Assembly: GCF_000943545.1 (NCBI RefSeq)
Contig: NZ_JTHP01000011.1
Location: forward strand, 1-64,000
DNA length: 64,000 nucleotides
From: Paenibacillus terrae
GTDB lineage: Bacteria; Bacillota; Bacilli; Paenibacillales; Paenibacillaceae
Direction of reading: 5' to 3'
A model generated the notes under the pieces. That model ran no database searches. It was given only the letters and a program-made list of their open reading frames with translations, and was not told where the DNA came from. Of the stretch, positions 25,991 to 37,353 are shown in pieces. The first letter of the stretch is position 1, and the number at the start of each line of letters is the position of its first letter. A program made the position numbers and the translations under genes.

Positions 25991-26166
25991 AGAAATCCTC
26001 CTTTATTTAACAGTCTTATACACACCATAAACGATATTTCCATTTTTCGCTGTAATACTTGTCTCATTTTTACTTTTTTTCTACGAATCATGACATAAAC
26101 ATAAAAAAGGATATACTTGTAAAGAACTTAGTTGAGGGCAAATATAAGCTGCAGTGGGAGGAACGC

Positions 26167-26198
26167 AAAAGAAGCTCCCCGCAAGGGAAGCTTCTTTT
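26167..26198 (-). terminator. Terminator of licT-bglP operon
   Basis: Arms AAAAGAAGCT and AGCTTCTTTT with an inner CCC/GGG stem, 34 bases past the bglP stop codon. Confidence 0.75.
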
Positions 26199-26232
26199 AT
26201 ACGTGAGGCAATGTTACTATGTTAATTCATAA

Positions 26233-28101
<1,869 letters not shown>

Positions 28102-28191
28102 TTATGGGTTATTCTTGTTATGGATAGGACTCTCTGTTTACTTCATGTTGCTAAGATGCGCCGGCGTGCATCTTTTTAACCTTGTAAACAA

Positions 28192-28293
28192 GAAAAACCT
28201 AAACTCGTAGCGAAAGCAACACGTCCTCTCCTTAAAGAAGAACGTGGATTTCGCCATCAGTTTAGGTTTTGCCTGCCTTACCAGTCACAATCC
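28192..28293 (-). promoter_or_regulatory. RAT antiterminator and terminator before bglP
   Basis: The minus strand reads GGATTGTGACTGGTAAGGCA and continues GGCAAAACC, matching the LicT/SacY ribonucleic antiterminator. Its 3' end (AAAACCTAAACT) is also the left arm of a long terminator whose right arm, AGTTTAGGTTTTT, lies at 28192-28204. LicT bound to the RAT prevents the terminator from forming. Confidence 0.88.
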
Positions 28294-28355
28294 TTATACG
28301 ATGAAATTATGAAGTTTTTAGCCAGATTTATGGTTTGGCTTGTTACTTGGCAATG

Positions 28356-29204
28356 TTATTCCGCAATATTATTTCGCTCGGTCACTCGATGAATATGAAT
28401 GGTCAGATATACATATTCGTCCTTGCTTAAATATTGATCGTATGTTTTTTCCAGATACTCATTGATCTTTTGCGCACAAGCGAAAGCTTCGGTATACGTC
28501 TGCTTTACCTGGTTGTACAAAAATTCTTCGCCACTGTGAATGACCTCTTTACGAATCACCCGCATCGCAAAATATTGCAAATGTGTCAAAAATCTCGAAT
28601 AGCTAAAGGAGGACTCATCCAGCACAATACCGTAATGATACGTAATAATATTCAATATATGCTGAACAATCTCGGTCATTTTCAGCGTAGACTTCATTTC
28701 GTTACCGTCGATCCGAGCATTCACCATATGCAATGCGATAAAGCCCGCTTCGTCTTCGCCCAGCTTCACACCAAGCGTATTTTCAATTTTTTGCAGAGCA
28801 TCCAGCCCAACCTCAAATTCTTTCTTGTAAAAGCGCTTAATCTCATACAGCATCGCGTTTTGGAGCGCGAGCCCCTTCTCTTGCCGCTGTATCGCAAAAT
28901 GAATATGATCGGTCAGCGTTAAATAAATGTTATCGCTTAATTCCGTATCCAGCACTTCCGTTGCATGGGTCACAATTTCATTTACGACCTCCAGATGCGA
29001 TACAGGAATATCGTTCAGCAGCTCCGTTAATTTGGCTGTGAACTCGTTTTCATTTAACATGAAGATTTTATCTATTTTATGATCATCGACTTGGTCCCCA
29101 GCTACCTTTTTGAAGGAAATGCCTCTTCCCATCACGATGACCTCTTTGCCTTTGTCGTTTTTAGTCAACAGGACGTTGTTATTGAGCACCTTCTCAATAA
29201 TCAT
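28356..29204 (-). CDS. licT: BglG/LicT-family transcriptional antiterminator
   Basis: 282 residues from ATG29204, preceded by GGAGGGGG; the in-frame ATG at 29222 lies within that site. Residues 1-55 are the RNA-binding CAT domain (MIIEKVLNNNVLL, GKEVIVMGRGISFKK), followed by PRD1 and PRD2 with the regulatory histidines in TDHIHFAIQR, IALHMVNAR and LTIHIHRVTE. PTS phosphorylation of the PRDs makes activity depend on substrate and on HPr. RAT sequences lie in front of both this gene and bglP, so it controls itself and the permease, like bglG in E. coli. Confidence 0.93.
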   Translation of the reverse strand: MIIEKVLNNNVLLTKNDKGKEVIVMGRGISFKKVAGDQVDDHKIDKIFMLNENEFTAKLTELLNDIPVSHLEVVNEIVTHATEVLDTELSDNIYLTLTDHIHFAIQRQEKGLALQNAMLYEIKRFYKKEFEVGLDALQKIENTLGVKLGEDEAGFIALHMVNARIDGNEMKSTLKMTEIVQHILNIITYHYGIVLDESSFSYSRFLTHLQYFAMRVIRKEVIHSGEEFLYNQVKQTYTEAFACAQKINEYLEKTYDQYLSKDEYVYLTIHIHRVTERNNIAE

Positions 29205-29234
29205 TGAAGTTCCCCCTCCCATCCTTTACCAATA

Positions 29235-29320
29235 AAAAATGCCTAAGCACAATTCAACACTATTGTTAGCAATAGCACTCAATTGAACTCAGGCATTGCC
29301 CGCATCACCGGTCACAATCC
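29235..29320 (-). promoter_or_regulatory. RAT antiterminator and terminator in licT leader
   Basis: Minus strand GGATTGTGACCGGTGATGCG, then GGCAATGCC, is a second LicT-type RAT (29292-29320). The overlapping terminator has arms AATGCCTGAG and CTTAGGCATTTTTT with an inner CAATTGAG/CAATTC pairing. Confidence 0.85.
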
Positions 29321-29333
29321 TTTATATAGTGCT

Positions 29334-29361
29334 ATTGTAGCACAAAAAAAAGCGATTTCAA
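29334..29361 (-). promoter_or_regulatory. licT promoter with candidate cre site
   Basis: Minus-strand TTGAAA (29356-29361), a 16-base spacer and TACAAT (29334-29339); the transcript would begin just before the RAT. TGAAATCGCTTTTT (29347-29360) matches 12 of 14 positions of the CcpA cre consensus and covers the -35 box, so glucose repression is likely. Confidence 0.7.
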
Positions 29362-29397
29362 CATATTTTATTCTTATTCGACAAAAAACATTACAAA

Positions 29398-29517
29398 TGA
29401 ATCAATTTCATAAATGATTAAGCCAACGAAATGTATACTACATATAGACAAACTAAACTATTTTGATCTATATGTATTCTTTATTAAAGCTACTGAGGGT
29501 ATTATGAAATTGATTCA
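29398..29517. repeat. Bipartite inverted repeat in intergenic region
   Basis: TGAATCAATTTCATAA (29398-29413) recurs perfectly inverted at 29502-29517, 104 bases apart. Nested between them, TACATATAGA and TCTATATGTA form a second exact inverted pair. The interval holds no gene. It may be a MITE-like element, a structured transcript end for the LacI gene, or two sites of a DNA-looping regulator. Confidence 0.55.
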
Positions 29518-29558
29518 AACACAGGTCCTTTCGCCTAGCCCCTCAGTTAAGCGTTACT

Positions 29559-30530
29559 CTAAGTAGTCGTGCGTTCAATGAGGCTGTATTGCAGGGGTTG
29601 CAGCTCCATTTGGCGGCCTACGAGCTGAGGGGAAAGCATGTAAAAGGCATTTTGCGCCTGAGCTTCAATTGGATTCTGAACGGTTGTAATGCCCATCGTA
29701 TGCGAGAGCTCCGTGTTATCAAACCCGACGATCGCCAGATCTTCCGGCACGCTCAGCAGTTGTCTGCGTGCTTCGCAGAGAATACCAACCGCCACATAAT
29801 CGTTGGAGCACAGAATAGCCTGTGGGAATTCGTCCCGATACTGTAACAAATCGCGCACTACCTGCTCACCGTCACGGATGTTATAGATGGAAGATTGATT
29901 CCAATGCTGCAATACAGGAAGATTATGCTGCTCCATGATATACGCATAGGCTCGTTGTCTGCTGTGGGTGTTGATGCTGCTTGGGCGGCCAAAGGCATTG
30001 GCTATACGAGTATAGCCTTTTTGTATCAAGTGTTTTAGCGCTAGCATGTATCCTTCGTATTGGTCCATGGCGACGGAGCGAATATCGGTATGATCCATTC
30101 GTTGCCACGACACGATCGGGCCATACTTGCAATAAGTGCTTAACAAATCGGTATCATTTACACAGGAAATGATGACCAGCGCATCAACTCTTTTTCTTTT
30201 CAGATCTTCGAAGGCCTGAAGCTCTTTCTTCTTGTCTTCTCCCGAAGTATAAATTATCGTTTGAAATTCGTACTGGCCCGCCACCTCTACAAAGCTATTC
30301 AGAAATGCGAGAACAATTTCATTAATGGTTGAAGTGATGATGCCAATTTGAAGGGTCTGACCCTTGGATAAGGAAATGGCGTTCCGGTTGGGAACGTAAT
30401 CCAGCTCCTGCATGATTTTTAAAATCTTGCTTCTCGTCTCCTGGCTAACATGGGGGGACTTGTTTAACACTCTGGATACCGTAGCTTTGGAAAAGCCAGC
30501 CAGTTTGGCAATTTGATCAAGATTCGACAT
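29559..30530 (-). CDS. LacI-family repressor, paralogue of the one at 1782
   Basis: 323 residues from ATG30530 (GAGGAG upstream). The helix-turn-helix is residues 1-25 (LDQIAKLAGFSKATVSRVLN), followed by the sugar-binding-protein-like domain. It shares many segments with the LacI protein at 1782-2750, including KYGPIVSWQR and AMDQYEGYMLALKHL. It diverges from the oxidoreductase and GH1 genes at 30727-33491, and the operator at 30565-30578 lies 35 bases before its own start, so it should control both directions. Inducer unknown; a phospho-beta-glucoside is likely. Confidence 0.9.
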   Translation of the reverse strand: MSNLDQIAKLAGFSKATVSRVLNKSPHVSQETRSKILKIMQELDYVPNRNAISLSKGQTLQIGIITSTINEIVLAFLNSFVEVAGQYEFQTIIYTSGEDKKKELQAFEDLKRKRVDALVIISCVNDTDLLSTYCKYGPIVSWQRMDHTDIRSVAMDQYEGYMLALKHLIQKGYTRIANAFGRPSSINTHSRQRAYAYIMEQHNLPVLQHWNQSSIYNIRDGEQVVRDLLQYRDEFPQAILCSNDYVAVGILCEARRQLLSVPEDLAIVGFDNTELSHTMGITTVQNPIEAQAQNAFYMLSPQLVGRQMELQPLQYSLIERTTT

Positions 30531-30558
30531 GCTGCTTCTCCTCACATATGAAAAATAT

Positions 30559-30589
30559 TTGACATGAAACGCGTTACAACGTTTAGGAT
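30559..30589 (+). promoter_or_regulatory. Promoter with LacI-type operator for the GH1 operon
   Basis: TTGACA (30559-30564) is followed at once by TGAAACGCGTTACA (30565-30578), and then TAGGAT (30584-30589) as a -10 with a 19-base spacer. Architecture and operator core (TGnAA-nGCn-TTACA) repeat those at 1658-1678. Confidence 0.65.
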
Positions 30590-30726
30590 GCTTATGAGGG
30601 CATTACTTCTATTTTATAGCATCTGTCGATGCATTTCAAAAAAACGTTCCTTATGTTGTGGTATTATTCTGGCAATACTTGCGATATCGTAAAGCTAAGC
30701 CTTTAGGAAACGAGGGGATTTGCGAA

Positions 30727-30989
30727 ATGACGATTCAAATTGCATATTTAGGATTTGGCAAAAGTACAACCAGATATCATCTGCCCTATGTTCAGATCAG
30801 GGACACCTTTCAAGCATCGAGAGTGTTCACACGCCAAGTGCGGGAGGACATGGAAACGGCCTACCCGGACATTCAGTTCTCGGATCAAATTACGGACGTT
30901 CTGGGCGACCCGGAAATATCACTCGTCGTTGTATGTACGCCAGCGGCATTAAGCAGCCTTCCCCGTCAATCGTTGATTTCCGGCGATAG
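30727..30989 (+). pseudogene. Gfo/Idh/MocA oxidoreductase (YhhX-like) with large internal deletion
   Basis: ATG30727, with GAGGGG upstream, opens the N-terminal NAD-binding part of a YhhX-like oxidoreductase: IAYLGFGKSTTRYHLPYVQI through LVVVCTPA, about 73 residues. Full-length relatives have about 345. The frame then shifts: one register over (30945-30989) reads GIKQPSPSIVDFRR and stop, which resembles the C-terminal end of the same family. So the gene appears to have lost about 250 codons between its two ends. The original frame runs on to a stop at 31023, overlapping the next gene. No activity is expected because the catalytic domain is missing. Confidence 0.75.
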
Positions 30990-31019
30990 ACTCGCCATCA
31001 AGAAAGGAAGTTACGCTAT

Positions 31020-32009
31020 ATGAAGCTCGGAATGATTGGAACTGGATGGATCAGCACAGAATGGGTTAAAGCCGTGAAAGAAGCTGGCGGCTGGGAGATT
31101 ACAGCACTCTTTGTTCGAAATAAGGACAAAGGCGGAGTTTTTGCCGCTGGGTGTCAGCTTGAAAACATTACGCTGTATGACAGTTTGGAAGAGATGGCTC
31201 AATCCGATATTGATGCCATTTATATTGCTACGCCCAATTCCTTGCACATGCCGCAAGCGCGTCTTTTTTTGGAGCATGGCAAACATGCGATTGTCGAAAA
31301 ACCGATCAGCCTGACAGAACAGGAATTGCGAGAAGCTTACGAGTTGGCTGACCGAAATGGTTGCTACCTGCTGGAAGCGGTTCGTCATATTCATGAGCCT
31401 AATTTTTTGCGCCTTAAGGACAACTTGAAGCGCGTGGGCAATATCCAGGGTGGCACCTTGTACTCCATGCAATTTTCCTCCCGGTATGATCAGTTGCTTT
31501 CAGGAGATACTCCTAATATCTTTTCTCTGTCTTATGGCGGGGGTGCATTAATGGATCTGGGTGTGTATTCGCTGTATTTTGCCATTGATTTGCTTGGAGC
31601 CCCGACATCAGGCTTGTACCGTGCCAAAAAGCATGAGAATGGCGTGGATTTGGGTGGCCCGATCCTACTGTCGTATCCCGATTTTACACTGGTGATCCAA
31701 CTGGCCAAAAATGCTGTAACCACCAACCGTGTTGAAATTTACGGGGACCAGGCCACTATGATCTCCAGTGGTGTCTCTGGTATCACGGACGTAACGGTTC
31801 TGGATGTCCGTACTCAGGAAACAGATACTGTAAGTGCTCCTGAAACTCATCATTTCATGTTTTACGAGGCTCGGGAATTTTATCGGATCATTGCCGAAAA
31901 GGACAAAGACCGCTACGAAGAATTGAAGTCATTGAGCATTGAGGTTCAGAAGATCAGCAATGAGCTGCGCCATCAAAATGGCATTTATTTTGAAGATGGA
32001 CAAAAATAA
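31020..32009 (+). CDS. Gfo/Idh/MocA-family oxidoreductase
   Basis: 329 residues. The NAD(P) loop MIGTGWISTEW and the EKP motif (HAIVEKPISL) mark the family; a C-terminal alpha/beta domain follows (SYGGGALMDLGVYSLYFAID). Such enzymes oxidise or reduce hydroxyls of sugars or cyclitols. ATG31020 has AAGGAAG nine bases upstream. It is followed 25 bases on by the GH1 phospho-beta-glucosidase and is under the LacI-type promoter at 30559, so it probably handles a modified glucoside or a glucoside oxidation step. The substrate cannot be read from sequence. Confidence 0.88.
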   Translation: MKLGMIGTGWISTEWVKAVKEAGGWEITALFVRNKDKGGVFAAGCQLENITLYDSLEEMAQSDIDAIYIATPNSLHMPQARLFLEHGKHAIVEKPISLTEQELREAYELADRNGCYLLEAVRHIHEPNFLRLKDNLKRVGNIQGGTLYSMQFSSRYDQLLSGDTPNIFSLSYGGGALMDLGVYSLYFAIDLLGAPTSGLYRAKKHENGVDLGGPILLSYPDFTLVIQLAKNAVTTNRVEIYGDQATMISSGVSGITDVTVLDVRTQETDTVSAPETHHFMFYEAREFYRIIAEKDKDRYEELKSLSIEVQKISNELRHQNGIYFEDGQK

Positions 32010-33491
<1,482 letters not shown>

Positions 33492-33523
33492 TCCAAGCTA
33501 ACTGAATATAACCCGATATGGTC

Positions 33524-33586
33524 TGGGTGCGGGTGCGGCGGAGAACATCATGAAGATGAATCTGGCTGCGCCCGCCCTTATTTTAT
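33524..33586 (+). terminator. Probable terminator after the GH1 gene
   Basis: A GGGTGCGGGTGC left arm and a GCGCCCGCCC right arm, with a loop of about 30 bases, are followed by TTATTTTAT. Pairing is imperfect. Confidence 0.5.
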
Positions 33587-33629
33587 AGGCTCATCTTAAG
33601 ATAACCAAACGACTTCACAAATTTTTCAC

Positions 33630-33659
33630 TTGTAAAAAGCTGAAAGTTTTCTGTATAAT
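33630..33659 (+). promoter_or_regulatory. Promoter of the glycine riboswitch transcript
   Basis: TTGTAA (33630-33635), an 18-base spacer and TATAAT (33654-33659), about 30 bases before the aptamer. Confidence 0.75.
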
Positions 33660-33689
33660 AAAAAACAATTTCATATGTCTGGTTGATGT

Positions 33690-33868
33690 TTGCGGGAGAT
33701 GGAACGTAAGTTCCGACCGAAGGGGCAAAACTCTCAGGTGCTTGGGCTGATTACAGCAACAAGCGGGACCGTAAACGGACAGAACTCTGGAGAGACCCTT
33801 AATTGGGCGCCGAAGGTGCACCGCAGATATCATCTGCTTAAACTCTCAGGCAAAAGGACAGAGACGCG
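33690..33868 (+). ncRNA. Tandem glycine riboswitch
   Basis: Two aptamers in series. The first (about 33690-33783) has GCGGGAGA, CCGAAGGGGCAAA, CTCTCAGGTGC and GGACAGA. The second (about 33784-33866) has ACTCTGGAGAGACC, GCGCCGAAGG, AAACTCTCAGGCAAAAGGAC and AGAG. These are the conserved blocks of the B. subtilis gcvT leader in the same order. The linker is short, as needed for interaction of the two aptamers. A terminator at 33970 and an amino-acid symporter gene follow, so the switch senses glycine and controls uptake or efflux. Confidence 0.92.
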
Positions 33869-33969
33869 AATAACCTGTGACAGGGGATGCCCTAGGCTTT
33901 TTTATGAGCTGTTAGTGGCTGAATCCTGCACAAGATGGTTGTATTTTTTCGTGCCTTTAACCTCTCCAG

Positions 33970-33999
33970 GAGTCGAATCAGCGGATTTGACTCTTTTTT
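33970..33999 (+). terminator. Riboswitch expression-platform terminator
   Basis: Arms GAGTC-AATC and GATT-GACTC with a small loop and six T residues, between the aptamers and the symporter start. It is probably the glycine-responsive on/off element, although a second short hairpin around GCCCTAGGC (33890-33898) also precedes T residues. Confidence 0.75.
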
Positions 34000-34030
34000 G
34001 TTTTTTAATATGCTGGAGGAGCGGGTTGAA

Positions 34031-35449
34031 ATGAATTTGGTACATGTGTTAGAAGCGATTAGCAGTTGGATATGGGGTGCCCCTCTGATCATTCTCGTTA
34101 TGGGAACAGGTCTGTGGCTGACCATACGGTTGAAAATGTTGCAGGTTTTCCGCCTGCCTCTGGCGATCAAGCTGATCGGAAAGGCCCCAAATGAAGGTAG
34201 TGGGGATGTCAGCAGCTTTGCGGCCCTGAGTACGGCGCTGGCGGCTACAGTAGGTACAGGAAGTATTGTCGGCGTCGCGACAGCGATAAAACTGGGCGGA
34301 CCGGGCGCCCTGTTCTGGATGGTTGTTGCAGCCTTTTTCGGGATGGCGACGAAATATGCCGAAGGTGTGCTTGCAGTAAAATACCGGGTGAAGGATCGGA
34401 ATGGACAATTTTCCGGCGGCCCTATGTATTATATTGAAAAAGGGCTTGGACGCCGCTTTAAACCGTTGGCGATGCTGTTTGCTTTTTCCGGGATGCTGGT
34501 AGCGCTGTTCGGGATAGGAACATTTCCTCAGGTCAAAGCGATTGTATCCTCAACCGAAAACAGCTTCGGTGTTCCGCCAATTGTAACGGCATTGATTATT
34601 GCTACCCTTACGGGACTCGTTACCATTGGAGGGCTCAAGAGCATTGCCAAGGTATCGACCAAAGTAGTCCCCTTCAAAACAGGCTTGTACGTGTTGATCT
34701 GTATGATCGTACTGATTCGGTTCGCCGATCAGATTCCTGCCGCACTCGCGCTTGTGCTGCATTCGGCATTTTCCACGACGTCTGCGACGGGTGGATTTGC
34801 CGGAGCTACGATTATGCTGGCGATGCGCAGCGGGGTAGCCAGAGGGATTTTTGCCAACGAGGCCGGATTGGGAAGCGCACCGATTGCAGCCGCAGCCGCC
34901 AAAACCAAATGGCCTGCGGAGCAAGGGCTGATTTCCATGACAGGTGTGTTTATAGATACGATGATTATTTGCGTGATGACCGGGCTGACGCTGCTGGTTA
35001 GCGGCGTATGGAGCGGTCCTACCGATGCGGGCTTGATGACGCAGCAAGCTTTCTCCAGCGCATTCCCGCTTGGTGCGGAACTGCTCACAATCATTCTGAT
35101 TATGTTCGCGTTCACCACGATGCTTGGCTGGAACTACTATGGAGAACGCTGTGTTGAATATTTGCTGGGTGTCAAATGGATTAAGCCGTACCGTTATCTG
35201 TTCATTGCGCTGGTTGCCGGAGGCGCGTTTATTAAGCTGGATGCGATCTGGTTACTGGCAGATATCTTTAACGCCATGATGGCTTTCCCGAACTTGATTG
35301 CACTGCTTGGCTTGTCGGGAATTGTAGTTGCAGAAACCCGTACCTATATGGATTCCTTGTATCCTGACAAGAAAAAGGGAATACTTGCAGGTGCCAGTGC
35401 AGGAGCAGCTATAGACATAGAAGAAAAAGGACAAACAGTCAGCTCGTAA
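34031..35449 (+). CDS. Sodium:alanine/glycine symporter (AGCS family)
   Basis: 472 residues with about 11 membrane helices. Family signatures are GAPLIILVMGTGLWLTIRLK near the N-terminus, FAALSTALAATVGTGSIVGV, the GGPMYYIEKGLG block and GIFANEAGLGSAPIAAAAAK. These carriers bring in Ala or Gly with Na+. ATG34031 is chosen for GGAGGAG ten bases upstream; an in-frame GTG at 33935 lies before the leader terminator. Location behind a glycine riboswitch points to glycine as the substrate. A strong terminator follows at 35509. Confidence 0.92.
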   Translation: MNLVHVLEAISSWIWGAPLIILVMGTGLWLTIRLKMLQVFRLPLAIKLIGKAPNEGSGDVSSFAALSTALAATVGTGSIVGVATAIKLGGPGALFWMVVAAFFGMATKYAEGVLAVKYRVKDRNGQFSGGPMYYIEKGLGRRFKPLAMLFAFSGMLVALFGIGTFPQVKAIVSSTENSFGVPPIVTALIIATLTGLVTIGGLKSIAKVSTKVVPFKTGLYVLICMIVLIRFADQIPAALALVLHSAFSTTSATGGFAGATIMLAMRSGVARGIFANEAGLGSAPIAAAAAKTKWPAEQGLISMTGVFIDTMIICVMTGLTLLVSGVWSGPTDAGLMTQQAFSSAFPLGAELLTIILIMFAFTTMLGWNYYGERCVEYLLGVKWIKPYRYLFIALVAGGAFIKLDAIWLLADIFNAMMAFPNLIALLGLSGIVVAETRTYMDSLYPDKKKGILAGASAGAAIDIEEKGQTVSS

Positions 35450-35508
35450 AGTCCGATATATCCGGATTTAAGAATATTGACTCTGCAAGATCATTTGCCA
35501 GGATAACG

Positions 35509-35555
35509 AAAGGGAGTGTCCCTCAGCCATTACAGGCTGGGAGGACACTCCCTTT
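35509..35555. terminator. Strong bidirectional terminator
   Basis: Arms AAAGGGAGTGTCC and GGACACTCCCTTT enclose a second CAGCC/GGCTG stem and a TTTTT tail. It ends both the symporter gene and the convergent ABC operon. Confidence 0.92.
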
Positions 35556-35592
35556 TTGCGTTTTAGAGCAGGATAAAGCTGGCTCAGTAAAT

Positions 35593-36420
35593 CTAATCTT
35601 TGACCGCTCCAGCTGCAAGATCGGAAATAAACTGGCGGCTAATGAAAAGAAATAAAATGATAAGTGGCAGTACAGCCAACAGGGTGCCAGCAATGACCAT
35701 CGCATAATCCGTATTGTAAATACCGTTTAATTGGGACAGCGCAATCTGGAGCGTAAATTTGCGCTCATCGGTTAATACGATTAACGGCCATAAATAATCA
35801 TTCCATGCTCCTATGAAGGTGAATGCGCCGAGAAAAGCGAAGGCAGGACGTAGAATCGGGAGCGCCACATTCCAATACAGCCGAAAAAAGCTGCATCCGT
35901 CCATCCGTCCTGCATCCAGCAGCTCCTTTGGAATGGATTCCTCTGCATATTGGCGTATCCAGAAGATGCCGAAGGCATTCACCATCCCCGGAATGATCAG
36001 CGCTTTGAACGTGCCCACCCATCCAAAGGCGGCCATCATGACAAAGGAGGGGACAAGCGACAGTTGGGAAGGGACCATCATCGTAGCCAGCAGAATGATG
36101 AATAATGCTTTTTTGCCCGGAAAATCAAACTTGGCGAATGCAAACCCGGCCAGTGAATCGAAAAACAGCACCAATAGGGTAACGGAGCTGGCTACAAAAA
36201 GCGTATTAAAAAAAGCTCCGGCAAAATCAATCTGCTGCAACACTCTCGTCACATTGCTCCAGAAGTGGCTTCCAAACCATAACTGCGGTGGAAAACGATA
36301 GATGTCCGAAGTTGTACGGGTAGCCATGACGATAAGCCAGTAAAAAGGAAACATCGACAGAATCATTCCCGCCAACAGCCCGGTATATAAAATAACGGAT
36401 TTTACACGTGCCTGCATCAT
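35593..36420 (-). CDS. Sugar ABC transporter permease (MalG-like)
   Basis: 275 residues, six membrane helices. The EAA loop that contacts the ATPase reads EESIPKELLDAGRMDGCSFF through LPILRP, as in carbohydrate-uptake-1 permeases, and the protein ends FISRQFISDLAAGAVKD. It is the third gene of a binding protein-permease-permease operon. No ATPase gene is present, so a shared MsmX-type ATPase elsewhere is expected. Substrate unknown. Confidence 0.9.
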   Translation of the reverse strand: MMQARVKSVILYTGLLAGMILSMFPFYWLIVMATRTTSDIYRFPPQLWFGSHFWSNVTRVLQQIDFAGAFFNTLFVASSVTLLVLFFDSLAGFAFAKFDFPGKKALFIILLATMMVPSQLSLVPSFVMMAAFGWVGTFKALIIPGMVNAFGIFWIRQYAEESIPKELLDAGRMDGCSFFRLYWNVALPILRPAFAFLGAFTFIGAWNDYLWPLIVLTDERKFTLQIALSQLNGIYNTDYAMVIAGTLLAVLPLIILFLFISRQFISDLAAGAVKD

Positions 36421-36443
36421 GTTGTAGAACCCCCTTTCTGCCG

Positions 36444-37319
36444 TTATTTTTTACCTTGTACGAGCTTCCAGTTCACGATGGAGAACAGGGCAATAATGAG
36501 GAACATGCCCCATCCGACGGCTGCACCATATCCAAAATAGTTGTTAATGAACGATTCACGATACAGATACAACACAATGGTCATGCCACTTGCTCCGGCA
36601 CCGCCGTCATTACCGACCAGCACCTGCGGCTCGGTGAACAACTGCATGCCCCCGATGGTGGACGTAATTACGGTAAACAGGATGACCGGACGAAGCATAG
36701 GAATGGTGATGCGAAAGAAGGCTTGCGCTCCGGTTGCTCCATCTATTTTCGCAGCCTCATACAGCACATGCGGAATACTCTGGAGTCCGGCCAGGTAGAT
36801 GATCGCGTTATAGCCGGTCCATCTCCATACAACCATGGAGGAAACGGCGATTTGGATCCCCCACGGCAGATTAAGCCACTGGATCATAGGCAAGCCCAGA
36901 AGTTGCAGCAGGTAATTGAGAAATCCGAAATTATTGGCAAATAAAGCGCCAAAGATGATGGCAACAGCCACAATGGATGTCACGTTCGGCAGAAAAAATC
37001 CGACCCGCCACAGGGTACGCATTTTGACAAAAGGTGCATAAAGCAGGAAGGCAATAATCAGTGCAAAAAATAGCATCGGAATCGTCGAGTACACCCAGAT
37101 CGCAAAGGTATTACCCACAGCCTGCCAAAATTCGTTATCTGTCACAAGGTAGCGAAAGTTACCCCAGCCGTTATAGGTCATGTCTCCGATACCATCCCAT
37201 TTATGAAACGCCAGATATAATGAAAAACCGATCGGAAACAAGCCGAATATGCCAAACAGCAGGTAAAAGGGCGAGATTGCGGCATATACGGCACGGTGCT
37301 TCCAGATTTCTTTCAGCAT
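36444..37319 (-). CDS. Sugar ABC transporter permease (MalF-like)
   Basis: 291 residues from ATG37319; the GTG at 37328 is possible too. Six helices and an EAA loop (LQSIPHVLYEAAKIDGATGA through IPMLRP). The start segment FYLLFGIFGLFPIGFSLYLA is typical of MalF/UgpA-like proteins. It is 24 bases upstream of the MalG-like gene and partners with it to form the channel. Confidence 0.9.
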   Translation of the reverse strand: MLKEIWKHRAVYAAISPFYLLFGIFGLFPIGFSLYLAFHKWDGIGDMTYNGWGNFRYLVTDNEFWQAVGNTFAIWVYSTIPMLFFALIIAFLLYAPFVKMRTLWRVGFFLPNVTSIVAVAIIFGALFANNFGFLNYLLQLLGLPMIQWLNLPWGIQIAVSSMVVWRWTGYNAIIYLAGLQSIPHVLYEAAKIDGATGAQAFFRITIPMLRPVILFTVITSTIGGMQLFTEPQVLVGNDGGAGASGMTIVLYLYRESFINNYFGYGAAVGWGMFLIIALFSIVNWKLVQGKK

Positions 37320-37353
37320 ATTGACCACACGCCTTTTTTAAATTTTTGATTTT

